Source: Acidobacteriota bacterium (GTDB lineage Bacteria; Acidobacteriota; Polarisedimenticolia; Gp22-AA2). From it: a stretch of 58,432 nt of DNA. The stretch covers positions 1-58,432 of the forward strand of contig JAGYID010000006.1 in NCBI GenBank assembly GCA_018606725.1. Reading direction: 5' to 3'. Position numbers and translations under genes: made by a program. This document shows, piece after piece, positions 40,401 through 48,353 of this stretch (positions within the stretch are counted from its first letter, which is position 1; each line of letters starts with the position of its first letter). Under the pieces are notes generated by a model that searched no databases, was not told the DNA's origin, and saw nothing but the letters and a program-made list of their open reading frames with translations.

Positions 40401-40882
40401 CGGTTTGCACGATCGGTGCACCCGTCAGGCCTGCGGCCGCGATGGCGGCGCCGGCAGTCTCAACCGGTGATGCCGTGTTCGCAAGCGTCACCTCGTCCGT
40501 GAGCAAGCCGAAGCGCAACGCGGAGTTCGAGATCCTGGTCGCGCTCGACTCCGGGACCGCGCGGGTCGGCAGCTACGGCGCGACCCTCGCCTGGGATCCC
40601 AAGCTGGTCGAGATGGTGGGCGTGGCCGGCGGCCGGACGCCGGGCTTCGATGCGCCGGTGGTGAACCGGTCGGCCTCGGCCGCTGGCTCACTGCGCTTTG
40701 CGGGCGCGAGCCCGTTGGGCGCCACCGGCCGGGTGGAAGTGGTGCGGGTGACGCTCCGGGCGCTCCGAGCGCTTCCGAAGGTCGATGACGCGTTCAGTTT
40801 GTCGTTCAGCTCTCTGGGGAGCCCGGGCCCGGGGTTCGAAAACCTGTTGCCCCGGGTCCAGGTATTGTCGGAGGGGCGATGA
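37436..40882 (+). CDS. Exported scaffold protein: jelly-roll x2, MopE x6, cohesin-dockerin-cohesin
   Basis: 1148 residues; ATG follows AAGGAG at 5 nt. Signal peptide (LCLVSFSAIMLLLLSPTPLVTG), two jelly-roll-like modules (85-265, 269-421), one canonical MopE unit with WYRDGDGDGYGDPG and DCDD, and five more MopE motifs in a 162-nt periodic array (to about 727). Then a cohesin-like domain (763-901, GSYGLRLSWNP, LRFADA), a dockerin (904-975) with two calcium loops (GDVNGDGQVNSGD and GDASGDGLTDSTD), and a second cohesin (1008-1145, GSYGATLAWDP, GGRTPGF, GFENLLP). Dockerins bind cohesins in cellulosomes; here both partners lie in one chain, allowing polymer formation or self-closure (inference). 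First gene of a three-gene operon. Confidence 0.85.
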   Translation: MLGQGRRARLCLVSFSAIMLLLLSPTPLVTGLSEGEKPTAVSPSSEWVAPAADACTPSGDFVPKVEYGTWMSYRVNTASDNISSGDLVLVQWHSPMTYFANSISTHLTGLDWITASFDDSQWYGSTYGIGYDTNPTTNALALIDQTVPASTPSVYTRVPLSITPAQLVGRRVLIGFDYDDGVIAWLNGTELFRSPQMPAGNPSWDTLAALHESSNGTTPNYSPIHDVTATFKQAMQDTGNVLAIGVWNRDVATESTDMLLVPKLVLVGDWTAPGFDASGWSQGQYGVGYDTAAPPNATALLKTLVAPGAYSVLTRATFHVDHASDVTGLRLGADFDDGYVAWINGVAVNLASMPDGDPAWNTNAISHESSNAAAPNYGSLVDILPVARPYLRDGDNVLAIGVWNFNAPNSSDLVLVPYLDVRESPEICDGADNDCDGLIDEDATDPSAWYRDGDGDGYGDPGQTQQACAQPSGYVSDNTDCDDTDPAVHPGDLEVCDGKDNDCDGAIDDGTDQPTTCGVGACASIGVIACVSGVLQPDTCTPGTGTAETCNGLDDDCDGAVDDGTDQPTTCGVGACASIGVIACVSGVLQPDTCTPGTGTAETCNGVDDDCDGAIDDGTDRPTTCGVGACASIGVIACVSGVLQPDTCTPGTAVAETCNGLDDDCDGAIDDGTDQPTTCGVGACASTGVIACLNGTLQPDTCTPGTAVAETCNGLDDDCDGAIDENGAALCDDTDPCTAESCEGVAGCRYDPIPPGTGTCPGAPVTVTITPSRTMPTTGSQIGACVQIDMGTTGESLGSYGLRLSWNPTVLAYAGHTGGTIPFSTPSANTSNAALGELRFADAADDGVGAGGTVFVLCINFGVIGPAGSGTTLDIELTSLFSSGFTNLQPTAVAIDASINVKHGCIIGDVNGDGQVNSGDALLILSYEVGLPTVPQAVRAAIADGCGDASGDGLTDSTDANIVLSYEIGLPIDPSLPIGQENRTIDTCPVCTIGAPVRPAAAMAAPAVSTGDAVFASVTSSVSKPKRNAEFEILVALDSGTARVGSYGATLAWDPKLVEMVGVAGGRTPGFDAPVVNRSASAAGSLRFAGASPLGATGRVEVVRVTLRALRALPKVDDAFSLSFSSLGSPGPGFENLLPRVQVLSEGR
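38921..39616 (+). repeat. Coding tandem array of 162-nt MopE units
   Basis: Motif-opening Cys codons at 38921, 39083, 39245, 39407 and 39569: four exact 162-nt units plus a closing motif. Each unit includes DQPTTCGVGACAS (one copy reads DRPTT) and LQPDTCTPGT; units are nearly identical in DNA. Confidence 0.92.
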
Positions 40883-40943
40883 GAGGGGCGGGTGCGACAG
40901 GTGCGATCATTGCGTGGAGACCCAATTCGAGAAGGAGAAGCCG

Positions 40944-43286
40944 ATGAGACGGATCGTGGGTGTCCTGTTCGCGTTGGGCTTGATGGTCTGGCTGGCTCCG
41001 GCGGTCGAAGCGGCACCAATCGCGCCCATCCCCGGCTCGCCATTCATCTTCCCGGAGGGCGGGGTCAACTCAAACGTCGTGCTTCTGCATCCGAACGAGC
41101 GGAAGCTCTTCGTCACGAACCAGTCTAGCTCGGAGATTACCGTCCTCGATGTGGCCCCCGATGGAACGTTGACGTTTTTCGGCAAGTATCCGACGCTTGT
41201 TGGGGTGGATATCGTCAGCGCGCCCACCGGCATGGCGATCAACCCCGCCGGTGACCGCCTCTACGTTACAACCTTCGCGACAGGCGTGGTCAACGTGCAT
41301 GGTATCGCACCGGACGGTTCCTTGACGCAACTCCAGTCCATCAGCCTGGGAACTCCCAGTGCCGCCCTCAACGGCATCGTGTATGTATCGCTGCCCGGCG
41401 CAGGAGACTTTCTTTATGTCGACAATCAAGCTTCAGGCACGAACACGGTCACGGTGTTCGCAGTCGGGCTGGATGGTCTACTGATCCGCCTCAGTGTGGT
41501 CCCGACCGGCGGCGCCGGGGGCGGGGGCGGGTACTTCGCCGCGCCCAACGCACGTTCGCTGCTGGCCGAAGGCATGCGCTTGTATGTCGTGAACGGCGGG
41601 TTGGCAAACGCCGGGTCCAACGACATCTCCGCCTTCGACATCATGCCCGATGGGACGCTGGCTGCGATTCCAGGATCACCCTTCCCGCTTCCAGCTGGTA
41701 CACGGACGTCTGGATCGATAGCCGTGGACGCCGGACGGGCCAGGCTGTATGCCGGTTTGGACGGAGGTCGACTGGCGCGGTTCGACATCACACCCGGGGG
41801 CTTCCTGCTTCCAACGGGAGTCTTCCCGACAGGGCTCACAAGACCCATAGACGGTCTCGAGCTCCATCCCTGCGCGCCGATCCTCGCAATCACCGACGAC
41901 TCACCGACCGCTACCTCCAGGGTCGCCTTCTTGGAAACAAATCTTATGGCGCCCCTTGCGGGAACACCGGTTTTGACATCCGCCGATGAAACTGTCGGGC
42001 TGGACTTCAATGCCGACGGCTCCCTCTTGTTCGTCGGCCAGGCAGAACCCGTCACGACCGTGAGCGTCCTCAACACCTCCTTGATCCCCGAGACCTACTG
42101 CCGGCCCCCGGGCGTGCATGCCTCGGTGACGGCCTCGAACAACCGGCCGGCCGAGGGCAGCCGGATCAGCGCCTGCGTTCACCTCGACATGGACGGCACC
42201 GGCGAAGCGCTCGGCAGCTACGGGGCGAGCCTCGCGTGGGACCCGGGCGTGCTCCGGTATTTTTCCTACACCGGCGGGACGTTCCCGTTCGACACACCGT
42301 TCGTCAACATCGCCAACGTCGCTGCCGGCACGCTGCGCTTCGCGGACGCGGACGCGACCGGGGCGAGCGGCGAAGTGTTCGTGTTCTGCGCGACGTTCGA
42401 CGTCATCGGGACGGCCCCATCCACGACGCCTCTCGATCTCGAGCTGACGTCGCTGTTCGCCGCCGGCACGTTTGCCGATCTCCTGCCCGGGGCCTTGGTC
42501 GCGGATGGCACGGTTGCGGTCCTGCCGGCGTGCACGATCGGGGACGTCAACGCCGACGGTGGGATCAATTCCGGCGACGCCCTCATCCTGCTGGCCAACG
42601 AGGTCGGCCTGCCGCTGCCGCCGCCGGTCCCGAGCCTGATCGCGGCAGGGTGCGGGGACGTGAACGGCGACGGGATGACGAACTCGACCGACGCCAACAT
42701 CATCCTGTCGTACGAGGTCGGCCTGGTGCGGGCGGAGGACTTCCCGCTCGGGGACTCGAACCGGACGTTCCAGGAATGCCCGTTCTGCGCCCCGTCCGCT
42801 CCCGCGCTGGCGGCGCCGGCCCTGGCATCCGCCGCGATAACGGCGGAAGAGGTCGGCCCGTTGACGGTGCGGATCACGAGCTCGGCGGATCATCCAAAGC
42901 GGGGTCTCGAGTTCGAGGTGACGGTGGCTCTCGACGGCGGCGGAAACGGACGCAGCATCGGCAGCTACGGCGCGGTCCTGCGCTTCGATCCCAGGGCCAT
43001 GACGTTCCTGAACGCGGCGGGCGGACGGACAGCCGGGTTCGAGGGGCCGATGGTCAACCGCTCCGGCGCCGCCGGGGGCGAGATCCGCTTTGCCCACGCC
43101 AGCCCGGAGGGGGCGTCGGGGACGGTGGAGCTCCTGCGCGTCCGGTTCCGGGCCTTGCGGGCCCTGCCCGATCCGGGTCGCGTTGTCGGGGTCGGCTTCA
43201 CTTCTCTCGCCGCCCCTGCACCGGGGTTCGAAAACCTGTTGCCTGGCCTCCAGGTTGACGGGATACTCGGCAAGGCGAAGAAGTGA
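40944..43286 (+). CDS. Exported beta-propeller protein with cohesin-dockerin-cohesin
   Basis: 780 residues. ATG 40944 has AAGGAG 6 nt upstream; the frame is open further up but has no signal. Signal peptide (IVGVLFALGLMVWLAPAVEA), then a YVTN/lactonase-type beta-propeller (26-382: LHPNERKLFVTNQSSSEITVLDV, INPAGDRLYVTTF, LYVVNGGLANAGSNDISAFD). A cohesin-like domain (391-525, GSYGASLAWDPG, LRFADADATGAS), a dockerin (530-597; GDVNADGGINSGD and GDVNGDGMTNSTD calcium loops) and a second cohesin (629-775, GSYGAVLRFDP, GGRTAGF, GFENLLP) follow. The C-terminal half is clearly a duplicate of the preceding gene; the N-terminal cargo differs. 61 nt after its neighbour. Confidence 0.87.
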   Translation: MRRIVGVLFALGLMVWLAPAVEAAPIAPIPGSPFIFPEGGVNSNVVLLHPNERKLFVTNQSSSEITVLDVAPDGTLTFFGKYPTLVGVDIVSAPTGMAINPAGDRLYVTTFATGVVNVHGIAPDGSLTQLQSISLGTPSAALNGIVYVSLPGAGDFLYVDNQASGTNTVTVFAVGLDGLLIRLSVVPTGGAGGGGGYFAAPNARSLLAEGMRLYVVNGGLANAGSNDISAFDIMPDGTLAAIPGSPFPLPAGTRTSGSIAVDAGRARLYAGLDGGRLARFDITPGGFLLPTGVFPTGLTRPIDGLELHPCAPILAITDDSPTATSRVAFLETNLMAPLAGTPVLTSADETVGLDFNADGSLLFVGQAEPVTTVSVLNTSLIPETYCRPPGVHASVTASNNRPAEGSRISACVHLDMDGTGEALGSYGASLAWDPGVLRYFSYTGGTFPFDTPFVNIANVAAGTLRFADADATGASGEVFVFCATFDVIGTAPSTTPLDLELTSLFAAGTFADLLPGALVADGTVAVLPACTIGDVNADGGINSGDALILLANEVGLPLPPPVPSLIAAGCGDVNGDGMTNSTDANIILSYEVGLVRAEDFPLGDSNRTFQECPFCAPSAPALAAPALASAAITAEEVGPLTVRITSSADHPKRGLEFEVTVALDGGGNGRSIGSYGAVLRFDPRAMTFLNAAGGRTAGFEGPMVNRSGAAGGEIRFAHASPEGASGTVELLRVRFRALRALPDPGRVVGVGFTSLAAPAPGFENLLPGLQVDGILGKAKK

Positions 43287-43311
43287 CGGGAGAGGCACGG
43301 AGGTCCGCGCG

Positions 43312-44133
43312 TTGAAACACTGCGTGATCGTCCTGGCCTGCGCCGGGGCCCTGGGTACGACGGGGGCCCTGGCGCAGGTCCGGGGTGAGATCGTCCCGGC
43401 CCGTGGCGTCGCCGAAACCGGCGGACTCTACCGGGTCGGCATCGACGTCGACATGCTGAAGACCGGGAAGCTCCTGGGGAGCTACGGTGCCGTGCTTCGC
43501 TGGGACCCGGCGGTCCTGCAGTACGCCAGCGATTCCGGTGGCCAGTCTCCGTTCAGCGGGGCGGTGGTGAACCGGACGGCGACCGCGACCGGGACGCTGC
43601 GCTTCTCGGCCGCCGCCCCGGAAGGGGCCCCCGGCCACGTCAACGTCTTCAACGTCACCTTCCGCGCCGTCGCCCGGTCGTGCGTGAACTCGTTCCTCGA
43701 CCTGGAGTTCACATCGCTCTCCACGGCTCTGACCTTCGAGAACCTCCTGCCGCAGTTGACGGTTGTGGATGGCACGGTGAGCATCATCGACGAGTCTCTG
43801 AACCTCATGGTGAACGACGAGGTGGCGACGATCCTGACCTGGGACGCGGTGCCCGGCGCGGTCACCTACGACGCCATCCGCGGCCGGCTCGGCGGGATGT
43901 CGCAGGACGCCGTAACCATCCACCTCGGCCAGGTCGTCTGCGTCGAAAACGACTCGCTCGACACCACAACCGGAGAGGGGTCCGAGCCGGCGCACCCCGA
44001 TACCGAAAGCCCCGCACTGGGCACGGGCTTCTTCTATCTCGTCCGCTTCAACGACGGGTTCATCAACGGCGGGTACGGCTTCAGCCAGGGGTGCGAGCGC
44101 CAGCGGGTGGCCGACGGCGGAGACTGTCCGTAG
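43312..44133 (+). CDS. Exported single-cohesin protein with C-terminal CP module
   Basis: 273 residues. The start is TTG 43312, with GGAGG 8 nt upstream and a signal peptide immediately after (HCVIVLACAGALGTTGALAQ); no ATG or GTG fits. One cohesin-like domain (about 26-155: GSYGAVLRWDPAVLQY, GAVVNRT, LRFSAAAPEGAPG, FENLLPQL) is followed by a module (about 165-273) with ILTWDAVPGAVTYDAIRG, GFFYLVRFNDG and a terminal DCP. It could be the docking receptor for the two dockerin proteins encoded 25 nt and further upstream (inference). Confidence 0.82.
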   Translation: MKHCVIVLACAGALGTTGALAQVRGEIVPARGVAETGGLYRVGIDVDMLKTGKLLGSYGAVLRWDPAVLQYASDSGGQSPFSGAVVNRTATATGTLRFSAAAPEGAPGHVNVFNVTFRAVARSCVNSFLDLEFTSLSTALTFENLLPQLTVVDGTVSIIDESLNLMVNDEVATILTWDAVPGAVTYDAIRGRLGGMSQDAVTIHLGQVVCVENDSLDTTTGEGSEPAHPDTESPALGTGFFYLVRFNDGFINGGYGFSQGCERQRVADGGDCP

Positions 44134-44210
44134 GCTCGCCGGGCAGGCTGATCGCCGACTCACGTTCCACGCCTGTCCGCCGCCGGCGCTCCTCTTTTCC
44201 GAGGCGCGCT

Positions 44211-44855
44211 TCAGCGCCCGCCGATCACCCCCGACACCGACTTGGAGGGGGTCATCAGGAAGTCTTCGCTGAGGGAGATGCCGACCCGCCCGCTGTCGAG
44301 GAGCGCGTGCAGCGGCGCCTGGGCCGACAGCTCCCAGTCGCCGTATCCGGGCGCGTAGCGCTTCGTGGGGATGAGGTCGTGCTCCTTGAGGAGGAGCTCG
44401 GCGCGCCGCTCCATCTCGAGACCGAGGGCGATGGCGGCGCTGCTGGCGAAGGCGTCGGCCAGCAGCGCGCGGCTCAGGTTGTCGGCCGCCAGCATGCCGC
44501 GCAGCCAGTCCTCGATCGGCTGGCCGACGGTGGCGGCGAACAGGACGGCGTGCCGGCAGCCGGCCAGCCGCTCGCCCAGCGACCGGCTGGCCGAATGGAG
44601 AATGCCGCCGATGACCGTGCGGCCTTCCCCTATCTCGACATCGAACAGGCCGTCAACGGCGGCGGGCGCCAGCAGGCCGCGACCCTCCTCCATCACCTCG
44701 TCGATCAGCTTGGAAACCCGTTCGGAAACCTGCGCCGGCCGGCGGTAGCCGAGCCGCAGCAGCACCATCGGGCGCCCGACGGCGATGGCGATGTCCCGGG
44801 CGATCCGGGTCTCGGGGCGGCTCACATCGTCGCGGCCGGCGGGGTCGCCGCTCAC
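44211..44855 (-). CDS. Methionine-synthase activation-domain-like protein
   Basis: 214 residues. The C-terminal signature KRYAPGYGDWELSAQAPLHALL...SLSEDFLMTPSKSVSGVIG is that of the S-adenosylmethionine-dependent reactivation domain of cobalamin methionine synthase (MetH). Stand-alone copies occur in corrinoid methyltransferase clusters. The GTG start at 44855 overlaps the stop of the MttB-family gene (GTGA), indicating coupling; GTG 44825 is an alternative. It probably reductively remethylates an oxidised corrinoid protein, which must be encoded elsewhere since none is in the window. Confidence 0.82.
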   Translation of the reverse strand: MSGDPAGRDDVSRPETRIARDIAIAVGRPMVLLRLGYRRPAQVSERVSKLIDEVMEEGRGLLAPAAVDGLFDVEIGEGRTVIGGILHSASRSLGERLAGCRHAVLFAATVGQPIEDWLRGMLAADNLSRALLADAFASSAAIALGLEMERRAELLLKEHDLIPTKRYAPGYGDWELSAQAPLHALLDSGRVGISLSEDFLMTPSKSVSGVIGGR

Positions 44856-46321
44856 GCCCGCGCGGCGGCTGGCAGCGCCTCCATGCCGAATTCCCTCGAC
44901 TCGCGCAGCACCACGGCGTCGAGGGCCCGCACTATCTCGTCCGGTAGGCGGAACGGCGGGCGCGCCAGCAGGTCCTTGACGACCCCCTTGGCGCGCTCGT
45001 AGTCGGAGACGCCGCCGCCTCCGGGCAGGGCGCTGCTGCGGTCGAGCACCTTGCCGGGGAGCGTCGCTTCCTCGCGGAACAGCTGCAGGGTGGTCGGGTG
45101 GCCGAGGAAGTGCCCCTTCTCGATCGCCTCGGGCAGCAGGTCGAGGGCCATCTTCTCGTGCCGCTGCCGGATGCCGTCGATCAGCCGGTACGCGAGGCCG
45201 CAAATCTCGTTGTCGATCACCAGCTTTTCGAGACTCTGGCAGGTGATGAAGTCGAGAATGCCGACCCCCGAGACGACGTTGACCCCCGCCAGCGCCGCCA
45301 GGATCACCCCGGTGCCGGTCTCGTAGCCGGCCTGCGCGTCGACCAGCTTGCTGTCCGACAGCCCCATGTAGGAGTGGATCGGGAAGCCGAAGCGCTTGCC
45401 GATCTGCGCGTAGGCGGTGTCGATCATGTAGGTTTCCAGCGAGCCGAACGGCGTCTGCCCGCCGCGCATGTCCATGATGCACGGCGCGCCGCCGTACACC
45501 ACCGGCGCGCCCGGGCGGACCGCCTGGGCGAGCGCGATGCCGGCCAGGTTCTCCGCGGTGTGCACGACGAGCGTCCCCGACATGGTCACCGGCCCGGTGG
45601 CGCCGGTGAGCGGCACCGAGATGATCTCCGAGGGGAAACCGTGCTTCGCGGCCTGCATGATGCTCTCGGAGGTCAGGTCGCTCCAGCGCAGCGGCGACGA
45701 CGGGCAGGCGTCGAAGATCACCATCGGCTTCCCGGTTGCCGCCGCCTCGGAGCCGCGCACGATCGTCATGATCTCGAGCATCATCGGAAACGATTCCCCG
45801 CGGAACAGCCCGGTCACGATCGGCTTGTCGCAATGCTGTACCGCCAGGTAGAGACGGAAGAAGTCCGAGACCTCGTTCGGCACGTCCTGCGGCACGACCG
45901 AGGTCGACTGCGCCTTGATGTGCTGCAAGTGCTGGACGAGGCGGGCGATCTGCACCGCGTCGGAGGAGGTGGAAGCGCGAGTGTGACCGTCATGCTGCAG
46001 CATCTTGATCGCCGCCGAGCCGGGATCGTAAGTGACGTTGTCGCCGCCCACCTCGATGAACGCGTCGCCGGTGACATTCCAGAGCTTGAACGACTTCGGC
46101 GCCGTGGCGATCGCCTTCTCCACGAAGTCGCGCGACAGGAAGGCGCGCTCGCGCGCCTTGTCGATCCGCTGGCCGTGCTCCCCGAGGAGGGCGAGCGCCT
46201 TCGGGTGCTCGAATTGCAGACCGAGGCGGCTGAGGACCTCGAACGCCTCGTCGATGATCCGGTCGATCATCTCCTCCGACAGCATCTGGAGGCGCGGTCG
46301 CATGACCGGCAGCAGGCTCAC
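44852..46321 (-). CDS. MttB-family (trimethylamine/glycine-betaine type) corrinoid methyltransferase
   Basis: 489 residues, full length for the family, with LSRLGLQFEHPKALALL, FDACPSSPLRWSDLTSESI, VTMSGTLVVHTAENLAGIALAQ, PVVYGGAPCIMDMRGGQ, LSDSKLVDAQAGYETG and FLGHPTTLQLFREE. Members move a methyl group from a quaternary or tertiary amine to a corrinoid protein. There is no in-frame amber codon, so this is a non-pyrrolysine member; the methyl donor cannot be read. GTG 46321 is preceded by GGAGG and overlaps the upstream stop (GTGA). Confidence 0.87.
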   Translation of the reverse strand: MSLLPVMRPRLQMLSEEMIDRIIDEAFEVLSRLGLQFEHPKALALLGEHGQRIDKARERAFLSRDFVEKAIATAPKSFKLWNVTGDAFIEVGGDNVTYDPGSAAIKMLQHDGHTRASTSSDAVQIARLVQHLQHIKAQSTSVVPQDVPNEVSDFFRLYLAVQHCDKPIVTGLFRGESFPMMLEIMTIVRGSEAAATGKPMVIFDACPSSPLRWSDLTSESIMQAAKHGFPSEIISVPLTGATGPVTMSGTLVVHTAENLAGIALAQAVRPGAPVVYGGAPCIMDMRGGQTPFGSLETYMIDTAYAQIGKRFGFPIHSYMGLSDSKLVDAQAGYETGTGVILAALAGVNVVSGVGILDFITCQSLEKLVIDNEICGLAYRLIDGIRQRHEKMALDLLPEAIEKGHFLGHPTTLQLFREEATLPGKVLDRSSALPGGGGVSDYERAKGVVKDLLARPPFRLPDEIVRALDAVVLRESREFGMEALPAAARA

Positions 46322-47247
46322 CGTGGTCCCTCCTCTCGCAGGGCAGGAGCGGTTCGTTCGCCGACCGCCCCGCGCAGCATGGCGATGAACTCCGGCGTGG
46401 TGCCGCAGCACCCCCCCAGAATGTTGACGCCGTAGGTGGCGATGACCCGCATGTCGGCGACGAACTCTTCGACGGTCTGCTTGTAGGACATCACCTGGTT
46501 CTCCAGCACCGGCTTGCCGCGGTTCGGCTGCACGATCACCGGCAGGTCGGTGCTGTCGCGGATGATCTGCGCCAGCTCCAGGAACACCGGGCTGCCGTGC
46601 GAGCAGTTGCTGCCGACGATGTCGGCGCCATAGTCCTTCAGGGCCTGCATGCACTTCGGCACGGTCTCCCCCATCAGGGTGAAGAAGCCGCGCGGATTCT
46701 TGTCGAAGGTCATGCAGACCGACACGGGCAGGTCCGGCTTGATCGTCTTGGCGGCCCGCAGGGCCGACAGCGCCTCTTCGAGCGAGTACATCGTCTCGAT
46801 CGAGATCAGGTCGACGCCGCCGTCGGCGAGGCCCTGGACCTGCGCCGCGAAGGAGGCGTCGAACTCCTCGCGCGTGAACTCGCCCATCGGTTTCATGAAC
46901 TTGCCGATCGGCCCGACATCGCCGGCGGTGTAGCGGCCCGGCGGGCAGAGGGCTTTGAGGTTTTTCGCCGCCAGGAAGTTGGCGTCGTAGGTGCGGTCCT
47001 GCAGGTCGCGCTCCGACAGCTTGATCGGCGTGCCGCCGAAGGTGTTGGTCTGCACCACGTCGGCGCCGGCGTCGTAGTAAGCGCGGTAGACACCGTCAAC
47101 GACCTCCGGCTTTTCCCAGTTCCACGGCTCGGGTGACTCGCCGTCGAGCAGGCCGAGCCCGAACAGCATGGTCCCCATGCCGCCGTCGTAGATCAGCAGC
47201 CGCTCCCGTGCCGCTCGATGGATCGGTGCTACGCCCCGTCCGTTCAT
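46318..47247 (-). CDS. Homocysteine S-methyltransferase (MetH N-terminal / BHMT type)
   Basis: 309 residues. Barrel motifs LLIYDGGMGTML and TNTFGGTPIKL, and the three zinc Cys: Cys215 in GSNCSHG and Cys280-Cys281 in LGGCCGTTPEF, all present. It should bind homocysteine and transfer a methyl group to give methionine. The length matches the isolated homocysteine-binding domain, without pterin- or cobalamin-binding domains. ATG 47247 follows GAGCGAGG. First gene of the coupled trio with the MttB-family and MetH-activation genes, so the methyl donor is probably a corrinoid charged by MttB (inference). Confidence 0.88.
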   Translation of the reverse strand: MNGRGVAPIHRAARERLLIYDGGMGTMLFGLGLLDGESPEPWNWEKPEVVDGVYRAYYDAGADVVQTNTFGGTPIKLSERDLQDRTYDANFLAAKNLKALCPPGRYTAGDVGPIGKFMKPMGEFTREEFDASFAAQVQGLADGGVDLISIETMYSLEEALSALRAAKTIKPDLPVSVCMTFDKNPRGFFTLMGETVPKCMQALKDYGADIVGSNCSHGSPVFLELAQIIRDSTDLPVIVQPNRGKPVLENQVMSYKQTVEEFVADMRVIATYGVNILGGCCGTTPEFIAMLRGAVGERTAPALREEGPR

Positions 47248-47304
47248 CCGCGCCTCGCTCCCCGTGCCGTTCTGTAAAACCGTGGACCGCCGGAGGATGC
47301 GGAC

Positions 47305-47333
47305 ATGGTACGCGGGAGGCGCCGCGGAATCAA
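47305..47333 (-). promoter_or_regulatory. Possible promoter of the methyltransferase operon
   Basis: Minus strand TTGATT (47333-47328), 17 nt, TACCAT (47310-47305), about 55 nt before ATG 47247. No cobalamin or SAM riboswitch is visible in this short leader. Confidence 0.45.
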
Positions 47334-48293
47334 TCACCCGTTGGCGTCCGCCTCCGCCTGCTCCACCGCGGCCTCCACCGGATCGGCGCCGCCGGTCCCG
47401 GAGGAGGCGCTGGCGAGGACGAAGGCTGCGCCGATGATCAATCCGGCGCCGGCCCACTGCAGCGGCAGCAGCCGTTCACCCAGAAACAGGGCCGCCAGCA
47501 GGATGGTCCCGACCGGTTCGAAGGTGCTGAGGATCGAGGTGACGTGCGGCCCGACCCGCTTGATGCCGACGACGTACAGGACGAACCCGAACACCGTCGA
47601 GCTCAGCACGGTGCCGAGCAGGGCGCCCCAGGCGGCGGCGCTCTGCGGCAGCTCGAACCAGCCGAGAGCCAGGGCGCCCAGATCGGAGGCGGCCGCCGCC
47701 CCGGTGATGATCATCGCGCCCGACAGCACCCCCGGCAGGCCGGCCGTCAGCCGGTGCAGGGCGATCAGGAACGAGGCGTACCAGACGGCGGCGGCGAGGG
47801 CCAGCAGCGCGCCGCCGGCGTGCGCCCTGCCTTCGATCGGGCCGGCGCACAGCGTCGTGCCGACGAGCGCCAGCGTGATGGCGGCGAGGCGCCAGGTCTC
47901 CGGCCGGCGTCCCGTCCGGGCCCAGGTGATGATCGCCACGAACGCCGGCATGGTGTAGAGCAGCACCTCGGTCAGGCTGGCCGGGATCAGACGCAACGCC
48001 GCGAAGAACAGCACCGCCTGCCCGGCGTAGCCGAACACGCCCCACAACAGCAGGCCGATGACGCGCCGGCGCGGCAGATCGGCCACCGCCCGGCGCAGGC
48101 GCGGCACCAGGAAGACCCAGGCCCACAGCATGGCGGCGCCGATGGTGAAGCGCGTCGACAGAAGGGACGGCAGCGACAGCCCCGCGGCATAGGCCATCTT
48201 GCCGAAGATGCTGAGGGCCGAATAGCAGAAGGCCGAGCCGATGACCAGGGCGAACCCGATCAGATCGACGCGCCGCTTCGTCCGAGTCTCCAG
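47334..48293 (-). CDS. EamA/DMT-family inner-membrane transporter
   Basis: About 319 residues, ten predicted helices in two EamA halves (LLLWGVFGYAGQAVLFFAALRLIPASLTEVLLYTMPAFVA; later FVLYVVGIKRVGPHVTSILSTFEPVGTILLAALFLGE). The obvious ATG (48197) would delete helix 1. The frame continues upstream through a hydrophobic stretch (LIGFALVIGSAFCYSALSIF) to a CTG at 48293 with AGGAG exactly 6 nt before it and no ATG, GTG or TTG in between, so a CTG start is proposed. Exporter or importer of small metabolites; substrate unknown. Confidence 0.82.
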   Translation of the reverse strand: METRTKRRVDLIGFALVIGSAFCYSALSIFGKMAYAAGLSLPSLLSTRFTIGAAMLWAWVFLVPRLRRAVADLPRRRVIGLLLWGVFGYAGQAVLFFAALRLIPASLTEVLLYTMPAFVAIITWARTGRRPETWRLAAITLALVGTTLCAGPIEGRAHAGGALLALAAAVWYASFLIALHRLTAGLPGVLSGAMIITGAAAASDLGALALGWFELPQSAAAWGALLGTVLSSTVFGFVLYVVGIKRVGPHVTSILSTFEPVGTILLAALFLGERLLPLQWAGAGLIIGAAFVLASASSGTGGADPVEAAVEQAEADANG

Positions 48294-48319
48294 GCTGCGC
48301 TCCTGAGCGGAAAGCGGCG

Positions 48320-48325
48320 ATTATA
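48320..48325 (-). promoter_or_regulatory. -10 box upstream of the EamA gene
   Basis: Perfect TATAAT on the minus strand 27 nt before the proposed CTG start; no clear -35. It lies in the 60-nt gap to the divergent FIST gene, whose own start is preceded by TATCGT (48341-48346) at 7 nt. Confidence 0.45.
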
Positions 48326-48353
48326 GCGGCAGGGGCATGCTATCGTTCCGGGC

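Noticed and set aside
44852-46321. Pyrrolysine-containing MttB
   Set aside because: The frame runs through without an amber codon and no pyrrolysine machinery is visible.
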